From positions 1 through 64,000 of the forward strand of contig NZ_JARPQB010000004.1 in assembly GCF_029478665.1 (NCBI RefSeq): a stretch of 64,000 bases of DNA, in the 5' to 3' direction. Of this stretch, positions 1 to 8,507 are shown piece by piece; positions within the stretch are counted from its first letter, which is position 1; every line of letters starts with the position of its first letter. Under the pieces are notes generated by a model, which did no database searches, had not been told where the DNA came from, and was given only the letters and a program-made list of their open reading frames with translations. The position numbers and the translations under genes were made by a program. The DNA comes from Pseudomonas entomophila. GTDB lineage: Bacteria; Pseudomonadota; Gammaproteobacteria; Pseudomonadales; Pseudomonadaceae.

Positions 1-14
1 AGGCACCGCGGTGT

Positions 15-44
15 TCGCATCGCGGCTGAAGCCGCTCCTACAGG
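15..44. repeat. REP-type repeat, single arm
   Basis: This is one arm of the Pseudomonas REP family, with a GCGGCTGAAGCCGC core followed by TCCTACAGG. The same arm recurs in the hairpins near 15.8 kb and 17.4 kb. The partner arm would lie beyond the window edge. Confidence 0.7.
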
Positions 45-56
45 TACGGCGCAGGC

Positions 57-860
57 CTACTCGATGACCTGAACGGTCATCCCCACCTTTAGCTCACCCT
101 CGCCGTCCACTGCCAGATTCTGGCCGAACAGCACATCCCCTTCCCGCTCGCGGAAAGTCTTCAAGGTGGTCAGGGGCTCCCGGTCCAGGCTGCGCTCGCC
201 GGTTGCCGGGTCCAGTGTGGTCAGGATGCAGCGCACGCTTGGCTTGAGTACACGGAAGGTCATGTCGCCGATGCGGATACGCTTCCAACCATCTTCGGCG
301 AACGCCTCTGCACCCTCGACAACAAGGTTCGGCCGAAAACGCAGCATTTCCATGGACCGCCCGACGCGTCGACTCAGTTCATCGAGCGAAGCCTGGCCAA
401 TGAGCAACAGGGGAAAACCATCGGGGAAGGCCGCACGGTCGCTGTTCAAGCCGTAACCGCTGGGCAGGTAGCGTGCCCGCTGTTCGGGGCAATGCACCAG
501 ACGCACCGACTTGCCAAGCACCTCGCTCAACCAGGCAGCGGCGGCATCACCGGCATCGGGCACGCGCAAGGTGTCACGCCAGATCGTTACGCCACGCAAG
601 GCATCATCGGCAACCGGCTGCGCCACCTGCAACGGCGCAAGCCCGGCCGTCTCGAGCCGCAACCCGCCATCTGTCGCATGAAGAGCCTTGACCTGACCCA
701 ACCGTGGCCAGGCGCGCTGAGTGAGGAAGCGGCCGTTTTCCGCCTCCACCACCATCCAGCGCCGATCCCCCTCCAGCCCCAGGTTACCGACGGGTGAAGC
801 CTGCAGACTCTGGGCCTGCGCCGACTTCACCGGATAGCGATACAACGCACTGAGAATCAT
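57..860 (-). CDS. MOSC domain-containing protein (YcbX-like)
   Basis: A 267-residue cytosolic protein. It begins with the MOSC N-terminal beta-barrel pattern (ALYRYPVKSAQ near the start, then GDRRWMVV) and continues into a MOSC domain with a conserved Cys in the C-terminal third (PSVRCILTTLDPATGE). MOSC proteins bind molybdenum cofactor, and YcbX acts with a reductase partner in N-hydroxylated base detoxification. The length matches the YcbX class without the extra ferredoxin domain. moaB and moeA lie about 7 kb away, not in an operon with it. The substrate is unknown. Confidence 0.85.
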   Translation of the reverse strand: MILSALYRYPVKSAQAQSLQASPVGNLGLEGDRRWMVVEAENGRFLTQRAWPRLGQVKALHATDGGLRLETAGLAPLQVAQPVADDALRGVTIWRDTLRVPDAGDAAAAWLSEVLGKSVRLVHCPEQRARYLPSGYGLNSDRAAFPDGFPLLLIGQASLDELSRRVGRSMEMLRFRPNLVVEGAEAFAEDGWKRIRIGDMTFRVLKPSVRCILTTLDPATGERSLDREPLTTLKTFREREGDVLFGQNLAVDGEGELKVGMTVQVIE

Positions 861-923
861 CCTTGCCCGCCTTGCGCCCGTGAAAAACCCAAGCTTATAC
901 CGGACGGCGCAGGCGTGCAGGCA

Positions 924-1859
924 TCAAGCCGGGACGTTGTCCATGCTCAAGCGCTGGCGCACCACATCCACCAGCCGGTCAGGCTGGAACTTGGAGAGGA
1001 AGTTGTCACAGCCGACCTTCTTCACCATGGACTCGTTGAAGCTGCCCGACAACGAGGTGTGCAGCACCACATACAGACCACGCAGGCGTGGGTCGCTGCG
1101 GATCTCGGTGGTCAGGCGATAGCCGTCCATCTCGGGCATTTCGGCATCGGTGAATATCATCAGCAGCTTTTCGCAAACATTCTCGCCCGCATCGGCCCAA
1201 CCCTTGAGCAGGCGCAACGCCTTGAGGCCATCGCTGGCCACATGCAGCTTCACCCCCAGTTGCGACAGGGTGTCGCGCAACTGCGCCAGCGCCACGCTGG
1301 AGTCGTCCACCAGCAGCACCTCGCGGCCGCGGGCGCGTGCCAGCACCGGATCTTCCAGCTTGTCACGGGAAACCTTGGCGCTGTAGGGGACGATCTCGGC
1401 CAGCACTTTCTCCACGTCGATGATTTCGACCAGCTTCTCGTCGACCTTGGTGATCGCGGTGAGGTAATGCTGACGACCGGCACTGGTCGGCGGCGGCATG
1501 ATCGATTCCCAGTTCATGTTGACGATACGGTCGACACCGCCCACCAGGAACGCCTGCACCGAGCGGTTGTACTCGGTCACGATGATGGTGCTGTCGGGGC
1601 TGGGCTGCAGCGGGCGCATGCCGATGGCCTGGGAAAGATCGATCACCGGCAAGGTCTGGCCGCGCAGATTGACCACGCCACAGACGAAGGAGTGACGCTG
1701 CGGCATCAGGGTCAGCTTCGGCAGTTGCAGCACTTCCTGGACCTTGAACACGTTGATGGCGAACAGCTGCCGACCCGCCAGGCGGAACATGAGGATTTCC
1801 AGGCGGTTCTCACCTACCAGTTGCGTACGTTGGTCTACCGTGTCGAGAATGCCGGCCAT
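924..1859 (-). CDS. cheV: Chemotaxis protein CheV (CheW-receiver fusion)
   Basis: A 311-residue scaffold with an N-terminal CheW-like domain (about residues 5-165, with GVVNLRGQTLPVIDLSQA) and a C-terminal receiver domain (about 180-305). The receiver has an acidic pocket (LLVDDSS), the phospho-acceptor Asp in FTDAEMPEMDG, and a downstream LSKF lysine. CheV couples receptors to CheA, and its receiver serves in adaptation. The reading frame stays open upstream, but the start at MAGILDTV is chosen because it begins the CheW domain. It also lies about 40 nt below a FliA-type promoter at 1908-1934. Confidence 0.92.
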   Translation of the reverse strand: MAGILDTVDQRTQLVGENRLEILMFRLAGRQLFAINVFKVQEVLQLPKLTLMPQRHSFVCGVVNLRGQTLPVIDLSQAIGMRPLQPSPDSTIIVTEYNRSVQAFLVGGVDRIVNMNWESIMPPPTSAGRQHYLTAITKVDEKLVEIIDVEKVLAEIVPYSAKVSRDKLEDPVLARARGREVLLVDDSSVALAQLRDTLSQLGVKLHVASDGLKALRLLKGWADAGENVCEKLLMIFTDAEMPEMDGYRLTTEIRSDPRLRGLYVVLHTSLSGSFNESMVKKVGCDNFLSKFQPDRLVDVVRQRLSMDNVPA

Positions 1860-1907
1860 GTGGACAACCCCCTGGCTTGAGTCGGGAAAAATGATTGCAT
1901 CCACCTT

Positions 1908-1934
1908 GTATCGGCGGATACTCGCGTAGCTTGA
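1908..1934 (-). promoter_or_regulatory. FliA (sigma-28) promoter for cheV
   Basis: On the minus strand the sequence reads TCAAGCTA, 11 nt, then GCCGATAC. This matches the sigma-28 pattern (TAAA/TCAAGTTT-N11-GCCGATAA) closely and with correct spacing. It lies about 50 nt upstream of the cheV ATG and points at it. fliA itself is in this window. Confidence 0.8.
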
Positions 1935-2210
1935 CCCCCGGTGGAAAAAGCTGCGCAGAGCGATTGATATCACTTTACCATCATGCTTTACTGCTGCCAC
2001 ACCTGCCGCCTTACTCCCCCTCATCGAACGAGCCCGCCGAAACCACATCAGGGAAACCCCTAGTGGCAATCGGGTGCAACCTGATGTTCGCAATATCCAT
2101 TAGCCATTAATGTGACGCCATTCTCAATGCATGAACGGAGTCAGGCTTTTGCTAGCGATCGTCTCGGTGTGGCCAACCCTTGCCCCAGCCCTGCACGCTG
2201 GAGCGTCATG

Positions 2211-2723
2211 ATGGACAGCACGCCCCAGAACAGCACAGCCTTGCAGGACTTTTTGCTGGATGCACAAGACCTGCTCACGAAGTCCCAGGAATGCCTGCAG
2301 CACCTGGAACTGATCGACAACGACCCGGATGCCTGCCAGTGCCTGGGGGAGACCCTCGACCTTCTGGCCCGCCGGGCGGACTCGCTTGGCCTGCTCGAAG
2401 TCGCCCACTACACCCGCACCCTGCAACAATTGCTCGCCCCCGCATGCAATCAACGCCACCTGCGTGGCGAAGCCCTGCCGGCACTGGGCGCCTGCCTGAC
2501 ACTCCTGGCCTGGCAACTGGAGCTGGTCGACCCTCTGACGGGCCGCCTGGGCATGGATATGCAGGAGCAGCACCTGCTGCTCAGCGACTTGGCCACCTCG
2601 TTGGGGCAGCCCGCCGCGCAATTGTGCGCACCATGCCAGGAAGTCGGTCGCTTCTGCGCCCATCCGCACACCCACGAATTCGACAACGACGGCGTGCCCA
2701 CCACGCCAGACTGCAATCACTGA
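2211..2723 (+). CDS. Small Hpt-like protein lacking the phospho-His (hypothetical)
   Basis: A helical, acidic protein of about 170 residues, divergent from cheV. The N-terminal half follows the amphipathic pattern of histidine phosphotransfer domains (FLLDAQDLLTKSQECLQHLE, then LLARRADSLGLLEVAHYTRTL). Where Hpt domains carry H-T-x-K-G there is D-L-L-A-R, so it looks like a degenerate Hpt that cannot be phosphorylated; this is inference from pattern only. The C-terminus is Cys/His-rich (LCAPCQEVGRFCAHPHTHEFD), which could bind metal. Two adjacent ATGs (2208, 2211) are possible starts. It could be a partner of CheV or of the following two-component system. Confidence 0.55.
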   Translation: MDSTPQNSTALQDFLLDAQDLLTKSQECLQHLELIDNDPDACQCLGETLDLLARRADSLGLLEVAHYTRTLQQLLAPACNQRHLRGEALPALGACLTLLAWQLELVDPLTGRLGMDMQEQHLLLSDLATSLGQPAAQLCAPCQEVGRFCAHPHTHEFDNDGVPTTPDCNH

Positions 2724-2738
2724 CCGCTTGAGCGCGCG

Positions 2739-2924
2739 GCAACTTAGCATCACCGCAAGCAACTTGTGAAAGTTGCATGAGCGCCTTCAATGCGCTCTAG
2801 CGAGGGCATTCTTAGTTGCACTCACAGAGAAGGAAGCGCTGTTCAGTACTGGCACTCTGCTAGTTGCACCTTCACCCCTCCGTTACTCGCCAGCCCAGAA
2901 ATTCAGAGGTTTCAAGCAGTTGCA
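2739..2924. repeat. Cluster of six GCAACTT/AAGTTGC half-sites
   Basis: This lies in the 335-nt gap before the histidine kinase gene. GCAACTT occurs at 2739-2745 and 2759-2765. Its complement AAGTTGC at 2770-2776 makes a dyad with a 4-nt centre. Variants (T/C)AGTTGC follow at 2813, 2871 and 2917. A regulator-binding array is the simplest reading. Nothing else coding is visible in the gap. Confidence 0.5.
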
Positions 2925-3058
2925 CCCCCGCGACCAAATCAGACCAAAGTGATAACATGCGCACATTCGAACATGCGCACCGTGGATAGTGGGCGATTGA
3001 ACGCGTGCCCGGCGCTTTATTGAGAGCGGGACGCCAAAGCTCTGGCCAGACATGTGCA

Positions 3059-3994
3059 ATGCCCACCAACAGCAATAACTCAGTGGCCTCCCTCTCTATG
3101 CTTCCACGCTTGAAGATTCTCCAGCGTAGCCGCTCCAGAGCTGTCCTGCTCCGATGGGCGACCACGCTGCTGTGCGTGGTTTCGCTCACAGCGAACCTGC
3201 TGTGCTATCTACGCGGCCAACCACTGCCGACCGAATTGCTGCTGTTGCAGCTGGCGGCGATGATCGGTGTGGGTTGGCATTTGCGCCATTGGGCACGCTC
3301 CATCAGCTTGCGCCCCGCCGAACTGGCCGACCGGATGCTCAAGGTGCAGGAAAGCGAACGGCAACGCCTGAGCCGTGAACTGCATGACGACATCGGCCAA
3401 CTCCTGACCGCCGCCAAGCTGCAGGTCGATTGGCTGCATCGCCGCGTGCCAACGGAACTACAGGCCCACTGTGGCACCTTGCGCAGCACCCTGGACCACA
3501 CGTTGAGCAACGTGCGCGACGTTTCCGCCATCCTCAACCCCCGGCAATTGGCCAGCCTGGGCCTGGAGGCCAGCCTGCGCGCCCACCTGCTGCGCACACT
3601 GGAAAACTGCGACGTGCACTGGAGCCTGGAGTGCCACCAACGCCTGGGCGGCATCAGCGAAGACGTGGCCATGGCGGCCTTTCGCATCACCCAGGAAGCC
3701 GTGACCAACATTCTGCGCCATGCCAGCGCCCGCAACCTGGTCATTCGCCTGCAACGCACGCCTTCCGGCCTCGCCCTGACGATCCAGGACGACGGTCGCG
3801 GTTTCGTGCCCGCCCCGGACCCTGCCGAAGCCGGGCAACGCGGCATGGCTGGCATGCTCGAGCGGGCGACCGCACTGCAAGGCAGCCTGCACATCTCCAG
3901 CCGGCCCGACGAGGGCACCCAGATCAACGCCTTGTTCCCATGGCCGCCTCGCAGCCAGGAACGCGCCAGGACCCCTGCCTCCAATGACCTGTAG
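3059..3994 (+). CDS. NarX/UhpB-type sensor histidine kinase
   Basis: About 311 residues. Two hydrophobic helices near the N-terminus (LLRWATTLLCVVSLTANLL and a second around LLLLQLAAMIGVGW) anchor it in the membrane with almost no periplasmic domain. A HisKA_3 dimerisation domain follows with the phospho-acceptor His109 in SRELHDDIGQ. A HATPase_c domain comes next (EAVTNILRHA N-box, DDGRGF, GMAGMLERA). Its stop overlaps the response regulator start by 11 nt, so the two are a cognate pair. With so little sensor domain, the signal is probably membrane-embedded or cytoplasmic. A GTG at 3005 is an alternative start. Confidence 0.85.
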   Translation: MPTNSNNSVASLSMLPRLKILQRSRSRAVLLRWATTLLCVVSLTANLLCYLRGQPLPTELLLLQLAAMIGVGWHLRHWARSISLRPAELADRMLKVQESERQRLSRELHDDIGQLLTAAKLQVDWLHRRVPTELQAHCGTLRSTLDHTLSNVRDVSAILNPRQLASLGLEASLRAHLLRTLENCDVHWSLECHQRLGGISEDVAMAAFRITQEAVTNILRHASARNLVIRLQRTPSGLALTIQDDGRGFVPAPDPAEAGQRGMAGMLERATALQGSLHISSRPDEGTQINALFPWPPRSQERARTPASNDL

Positions 3995-4634
3995 ATTGCT
4001 GCTGGTGGACGACCATTCCCTGATTCGCGCCGGGGTCCGCTCACTGGTATCGGATATTCCCGGATACGCCGTGGTTGGCGAAGCCGAGGATGGCGACCAA
4101 CTCCTCGACCATGTGTTGCGCCTGAACCCCGACATTGTCCTGCTCGACATTTCCATGCGCTCGACCAGCGGGCTCGACGCACTTACGCAATTGCGCGCAA
4201 ACGGTTGCACCTGCAAGGTCCTGATCCTCTCCATGCACACCGATCCGGACCTGATCATGCGCGCACTGGAGAGCGGCGCCCATGGTTACCTGCTCAAGGA
4301 CACCACCGGCAGCGAACTGGAGCAGGCCCTGACGGCGCTGCGCAACGACGAACGCTACCTCAGCCCGGCGATCGCCCATACCGTGATCAACCAGGCCCTG
4401 ATACGCGCACAGAACGGCAACGATTACCGCCAGCACCTGACCGCGCGCCAATTGGAAATCCTGCGCCTGATCGTGCGCGGCAAGTCCACGCGGGAGATCG
4501 CCGGCGGCCTGGGCCTGTCGATCAAGACGGTGGAGACCCACCGCTCGCAGATCATGAAGCGCCTGCAGATCTACGACGTGGCAGGCCTTGTGCTGTTCGC
4601 CGTGCGCGAACGGATCATCAGCCTGGACGACTGA
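3984..4634 (+). CDS. NarL/FixJ-family response regulator
   Basis: 216 residues. The receiver domain (about 1-120) has the acidic pair in LLVDDHS, phospho-acceptor Asp55 in IVLLDISM, and Lys in LLKDTTG. A LuxR-type helix-turn-helix follows (LTARQLEILRLIVRGKSTREIA, IKTVETHRSQIMKRL). It overlaps the preceding kinase gene and is translated with it. Its 3' end overlaps the convergent lipid kinase gene by 17 nt. The half-site array upstream of the kinase is a plausible autoregulatory target, though nothing shows that directly. Confidence 0.9.
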   Translation: MTCRLLLVDDHSLIRAGVRSLVSDIPGYAVVGEAEDGDQLLDHVLRLNPDIVLLDISMRSTSGLDALTQLRANGCTCKVLILSMHTDPDLIMRALESGAHGYLLKDTTGSELEQALTALRNDERYLSPAIAHTVINQALIRAQNGNDYRQHLTARQLEILRLIVRGKSTREIAGGLGLSIKTVETHRSQIMKRLQIYDVAGLVLFAVRERIISLDD

Positions 4635-5505
4635 GCAATGGCGAGCCTGCCGGCAAGTGCAGGCGCAAGGCGCCGGGCAGCGCCTCGAAGCGCAGGCTGT
4701 CTGCCTGCAGCGGCTCGCCATCGAGGTTGATATCCAACCCCTGCGAACATTTGATTTCGACCCATGGCAGACGCGCCCGCACGAACAACTCCTCGCCCGC
4801 CAGCAAGCCGCGCAAGGCCCCCACCACTTCCTGTGGCGCGGGAAGAATGCCGATATCCAACAGACCGTCATCGACCTTGGCATCCGGGCACAAGACGTGT
4901 CCGCCGCCCGCCTGCCGGCCATTGCCGATTCCCAGCGCCAGCAACGCTCCTTGCCAGTGGAACCCTGGCCCCTGCAGCGTCACCGAGGCCGCCTGCAACT
5001 CACTGAAGCGCGACAACCCGGTGAACAGGTAGGCTGCAGCCCCGAGCACCTTTTTCAGGTCTTCGGAGGTGTTGGCCGTGACCTGGCTGCCAAATCCACC
5101 GGTCGCCATGTTCAGGAACAACTGATCCCCCACCTGCCCCAGATCGATGGACTGTGCCGGCGCCTCCAGCAAGGCCAGGGCTGCGGCGGGCTCGAGTGGC
5201 ACCCCGGCGGCCCTGGCGAAGTCATTGGCAGTGCCAAGCGGCAGCAGTGCCAGGCTGGCCTGGGTACGGGCAAGCCCCATGGCTTCAGCCACATCGCGCA
5301 GGGTGCCGTCGCCACCGCCGGCCACCAACTGAACATAGCCTTGCTCCAACGCCTCATCCACCAGGCGCCGGGCGTCGCCGGCCTCCCAGGTGAGGCGCAC
5401 ATCCAGGTCCCACCCACGCTCGCGCAACTGGCCGACTGCGGCGCGCACTTCGTCATTGGTGGCCTGCTTGCCATGCAGGATCAGCATTGCCTTGCGTTCG
5501 CCCAT
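4618..5505 (-). CDS. YegS/DAGK-type lipid kinase
   Basis: A 295-residue soluble lipid kinase of the diacylglycerol kinase catalytic-domain family (YegS-like). The nucleotide-binding signature GGGDGTLRDVAEA is at residues 63-75, followed by LALLPLGTANDFARA, the second conserved motif. The C-terminal beta-sandwich contains the family's DGLLDIGILP motif. The predicted reaction is ATP-dependent phosphorylation of a lipid hydroxyl; YegS itself phosphorylates phosphatidylglycerol in vitro. The start at MGERKAM could instead be the Met at residue 7. The gene ends inside the convergent regulator gene with no terminator visible between them. Confidence 0.88.
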   Translation of the reverse strand: MGERKAMLILHGKQATNDEVRAAVGQLRERGWDLDVRLTWEAGDARRLVDEALEQGYVQLVAGGGDGTLRDVAEAMGLARTQASLALLPLGTANDFARAAGVPLEPAAALALLEAPAQSIDLGQVGDQLFLNMATGGFGSQVTANTSEDLKKVLGAAAYLFTGLSRFSELQAASVTLQGPGFHWQGALLALGIGNGRQAGGGHVLCPDAKVDDGLLDIGILPAPQEVVGALRGLLAGEELFVRARLPWVEIKCSQGLDINLDGEPLQADSLRFEALPGALRLHLPAGSPLLSRPG

Positions 5506-5672
5506 CGTCGTGCTCCATGAAAAGGCCTGTGGTTATCTCGACCACTGCAATTCGAGAATGACTCCTCTGCGTCGGAAAACGATCAGGCGCCCCGCAATGG
5601 CCATTGAAAGCCCCACGCATCGGGTGCATCATGTGACAAATATTTGGCCATCACGGAAAAGCATGCACATAA

Positions 5673-5690
5673 AAGTCATTTAATTGACTT
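5673..5690. promoter_or_regulatory. AT-rich dyad AAGTCA-N6-TGACTT
   Basis: An 18-nt near-perfect palindrome with 6-nt perfect outer arms in the 261-nt gap between the lipid kinase and the small gene at 5767. It has no T-run, so it is more like an operator than a terminator. No known regulator is recognised. Confidence 0.35.
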
Positions 5691-5766
5691 GCCGCTGCCC
5701 GATGCCTGACAGGTCGTGTTTCCTTCATCGCGCCGCCCCTCTACATCTGATATCGAGGCTTTGACT

Positions 5767-6024
5767 ATGAGCGCACCGATTCCCTGCATCATTGCCGACG
5801 GCGCCGACACCCGAATGTTGCCGGTCTTCCGCAAGGCCATGCCCAACTTCCGCCCCCAGGACGAATACCGCCAGGCCAACCAACCGCGACTCGCCCTCGA
5901 CTTCATTACCGAAGCGTTCGGCCTGGTGATGATCGAGTTGCAAAGCGGCGAGTACCTGGGCGAAGAGGGCATCGTGCGCTTTACTGATATCCATGGACGC
6001 GCCCCGGCAGCCGCTCTCGGTTGA
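5767..6024 (+). CDS. Hypothetical protein (85 aa)
   Basis: A small soluble protein with no signal peptide or membrane segment. Its sequence is even and slightly acidic (IIADGADTRMLPVFRKAMPN, then DFITEAFGLVMIELQSGEYLG). I do not recognise the family. The start is the ATG in MSAPIPC. It lies 51 nt upstream of a GT4 glycosyltransferase on the same strand, so the two could share a transcript. High-GC codon usage like its neighbours and an intact frame support it being real. Confidence 0.6.
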   Translation: MSAPIPCIIADGADTRMLPVFRKAMPNFRPQDEYRQANQPRLALDFITEAFGLVMIELQSGEYLGEEGIVRFTDIHGRAPAAALG

Positions 6025-6075
6025 CTGCCCTCGGGCGCGTTTTTCTTCCAGGGCCATCAACGAGGAATCGGGGCC

Positions 6076-7317
6076 ATGCGCATACTCTGGACACTGCCCT
6101 ACCTGCCCTGGCCCACGACCAGCGGCAGCAAGACCCGGCAATACCATCTGCTGCGCGCACTGGCGCAGCGTGGTCACCGGATCACCTTGCTGGTGCAGTC
6201 GAAAATTCCGCTGGGCGAGGCCGCGCGCGAGGCTCTGGAGCCCTGGCTGGAACGCCTGATCGTGCTGCCCAGGCGCCCTGTGCACAGCCCGTTGAACCTG
6301 CTCGCCTCGCCCATCATCGACTACCCCATGCGGGCAATCATCAATGGCCTCGCACCCTGCCTGCGCCACCGCTTCGAGCAACTACTGGACGAACCTTGGG
6401 ACGTAGTGCAGATCGAACACAGCTACAGCTTCCAACCCTTCGAGAAAGCCCTGCAGGCGCGCGGGTTACCCTTCATGCTCAGCGAACACACCCTGGAATC
6501 GGTGATGGGCGCTGTCCGCCACGACCGCCTGCCCCTGTGGTTGCGTCCACTCAACGCTTTCGATCGCTGGCGCTACCGGCGCTGGGAGCAACGTGTGCTG
6601 CGCCAGCCCAGCGAGGTGGTGGCAGTCAACCCTCACGACGCCGACCTCATCGGACAGATCAGTGGGCGCCCGGTCAATGTGGTGGTCAGCGGGGTGGACT
6701 GTGATCATTACCAGGACATTCGCCCCGCACCGCACAGCCAACGCCTGTTGTTCGTCGGCAATTTCGAATACGGCGCCAACCTCGAAGCCATCGAATGGGC
6801 GCTGGAGGAGATCCTGCCCCAGGTCTGGCTGAGCAACCCGGCAGTGCGCCTGGCCATTGCCGGGCACGCCCTGCCCGCCAGCTGGAAACTGCACTGGAAC
6901 GACCCGCGCATCGAGTGGGTCGGCTACCGACCCGACCTGCGCGAGCTGCAACGGCGCTCGGCACTGTTCTTCGCCCCACTGCGGCATGCGGGCGGCTCCA
7001 AGGTGAAGATCCTCGAAGCCATGGCCGCCGGCCTGCCGGTGATCACCACCAGCAGCGGCGTGTCAGGATTGGCGGTCAACAATGGCGAACACTACCTGGG
7101 CAGCGACGACAGCGGCCAACTGGCACTGCTGGTCACCCAACTGCTCAACCAACCCTGGCGCATGTCGCAGTTGGGCGAGGCTGGCCGTCAGTTCACCCGC
7201 CAGCGCCATGACTGGAGCGTCGCCGCGCAGCAGCTGGAAAACGTGCACATGCGCCTGACCCAGCAGGCCACAGCCGGCGTGACGGCCCTCGGCGGGGCTA
7301 GCCCAGCAGCTCGCTGA
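6076..7317 (+). CDS. GT4-family glycosyltransferase
   Basis: A 413-residue GT-B fold glycosyltransferase. The N-terminal domain starts MRILWTLPYLPWPTTSGSK, with the glycine/lysine acceptor-side loop typical of the family. The C-terminal Glycos_transf_1 domain contains RLLFVGNFEYGAN and the donor-binding block HAGGSKVKILEAMAAGLPV. It has no membrane segment. This is a solitary glycosyltransferase: no other polysaccharide gene is visible nearby, so its acceptor is unknown. Its end overlaps the convergent moeA by 20 nt. Confidence 0.85.
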   Translation: MRILWTLPYLPWPTTSGSKTRQYHLLRALAQRGHRITLLVQSKIPLGEAAREALEPWLERLIVLPRRPVHSPLNLLASPIIDYPMRAIINGLAPCLRHRFEQLLDEPWDVVQIEHSYSFQPFEKALQARGLPFMLSEHTLESVMGAVRHDRLPLWLRPLNAFDRWRYRRWEQRVLRQPSEVVAVNPHDADLIGQISGRPVNVVVSGVDCDHYQDIRPAPHSQRLLFVGNFEYGANLEAIEWALEEILPQVWLSNPAVRLAIAGHALPASWKLHWNDPRIEWVGYRPDLRELQRRSALFFAPLRHAGGSKVKILEAMAAGLPVITTSSGVSGLAVNNGEHYLGSDDSGQLALLVTQLLNQPWRMSQLGEAGRQFTRQRHDWSVAAQQLENVHMRLTQQATAGVTALGGASPAAR

Positions 7318-8503
7318 AGGGGATGAAAGGCACCGGATCCCCTTGTCGCGGCGTACTGCCCTCGCGCACTTCCACCACGCCCTCGGCCCAGGCGGCACTG
7401 CGCAGCACGCCTGAACTCTGGTTCTTGTAGATGCGCACGCGGCCATCCTCGATACGCGCACGCAGGTATTCCCGGCGAACGCCCGGTTTGGGCCAGTCGA
7501 AACCGGCCGGCACACTGAAGCGCAGCGGCGCGACATCGGCCACACCCTGGCGGCGCAGCAAGTAAGGGCGAGTCAGCAGGCCGAAGGTGACCAGGGTCGA
7601 CGCCGGATTGCCCGGCAAACCAATGACCGGAACGCCCTGGTAATGCCCGAAGGTGAGCGGCTTGCCCGGCTTGATCGCCAGCTTCCACAACGCCAGCTCA
7701 CCGGCCTCGCGCAGGGCCATGCCCAGGTAGTCGGCCTCCCCGACCGAAACGCCACCGGTGGAAAGGATCAGGTCGACATCGCCCAGGCCGGCCAGGCACT
7801 GACGGGTGCGCGCCAGGTCATCGGCAAGGATGCCCGCATCCACCACTTCACAGCCCAGGCGCTGCAACCAACTGACCAGCAGCCTGCGGTTGCTGTTGTA
7901 GATCTGCCCCGGACCCAGCGGCAGACCAGGCTCGACCAGTTCATCCCCCGTCGACAGCACGGCCACCCGTGGGCGACGCACCACTTCGAGCCGGGCGAAA
8001 CCGAGGGTGGCGGCCAACCCCAACTGAATCGGCCCCAACCGGGTACCGGCGCTCATCACTTGCTCGCCGGCACGGGTTTCCTGCCCCTTGGGGCGCACAT
8101 TCTGTTCGATGGCCAGCGACTCGAGAAAACGCACCCGGCCATCCTCGAGTACCTCGGTGTTTTCCTGCATCTCGACGCAGTCGGCCCCCTCTGGCAGCGG
8201 CGCCCCCGTGAAGATCCGTGCGCAAGTACCCGGCTGCAGCGGCGCCGGCGCATGGCCGGCGAAGATCCGCTGGCTGACCGGCAGCGGATCGCCCTGCCAG
8301 TCCGCGAGGCGCAGGGCATAACCATCCATGGCGCTGTTCGGCCAGGGCGGGAGGTCCAGCCCAGCCACCAGCGCTTGGGCGAGCACCCGGCCTTCGGCTA
8401 CCGCGAGGTCGACCGTTTCAGTCTGCCGGATCGGCGCGGCCTCGGCCAACGCCAGTAAACGCTCCAGCGCCTCCTCCACCGGCATCAGTGGCCGGGCCTG
8501 CAT
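7298..8503 (-). CDS. moeA: Molybdopterin molybdenumtransferase MoeA
   Basis: 401 residues. MoeA inserts molybdate into adenylylated molybdopterin to finish molybdenum cofactor. Visible marks are the N-terminal LPPWPNSAMDGYAL, the RIFTGAPLPEGAD segment, the MoCF-binding domain motif STGGVSVGEADYLG, and the C-terminal domain IV ending PFIPFSELLG. Length is normal for MoeA. It starts 4 nt after the moaB stop, so the two form an operon. The ATG in MQARPLMP is used; a second ATG 18 nt downstream is possible. Confidence 0.95.
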   Translation of the reverse strand: MQARPLMPVEEALERLLALAEAAPIRQTETVDLAVAEGRVLAQALVAGLDLPPWPNSAMDGYALRLADWQGDPLPVSQRIFAGHAPAPLQPGTCARIFTGAPLPEGADCVEMQENTEVLEDGRVRFLESLAIEQNVRPKGQETRAGEQVMSAGTRLGPIQLGLAATLGFARLEVVRRPRVAVLSTGDELVEPGLPLGPGQIYNSNRRLLVSWLQRLGCEVVDAGILADDLARTRQCLAGLGDVDLILSTGGVSVGEADYLGMALREAGELALWKLAIKPGKPLTFGHYQGVPVIGLPGNPASTLVTFGLLTRPYLLRRQGVADVAPLRFSVPAGFDWPKPGVRREYLRARIEDGRVRIYKNQSSGVLRSAAWAEGVVEVREGSTPRQGDPVPFIPFSELLG

Positions 8504-8507
8504 GGCC

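Noticed and set aside
5684..5712. TTGACT as a -35 element before the gene at 5767
   Set aside because: No acceptable -10 hexamer at 16-18 nt spacing.
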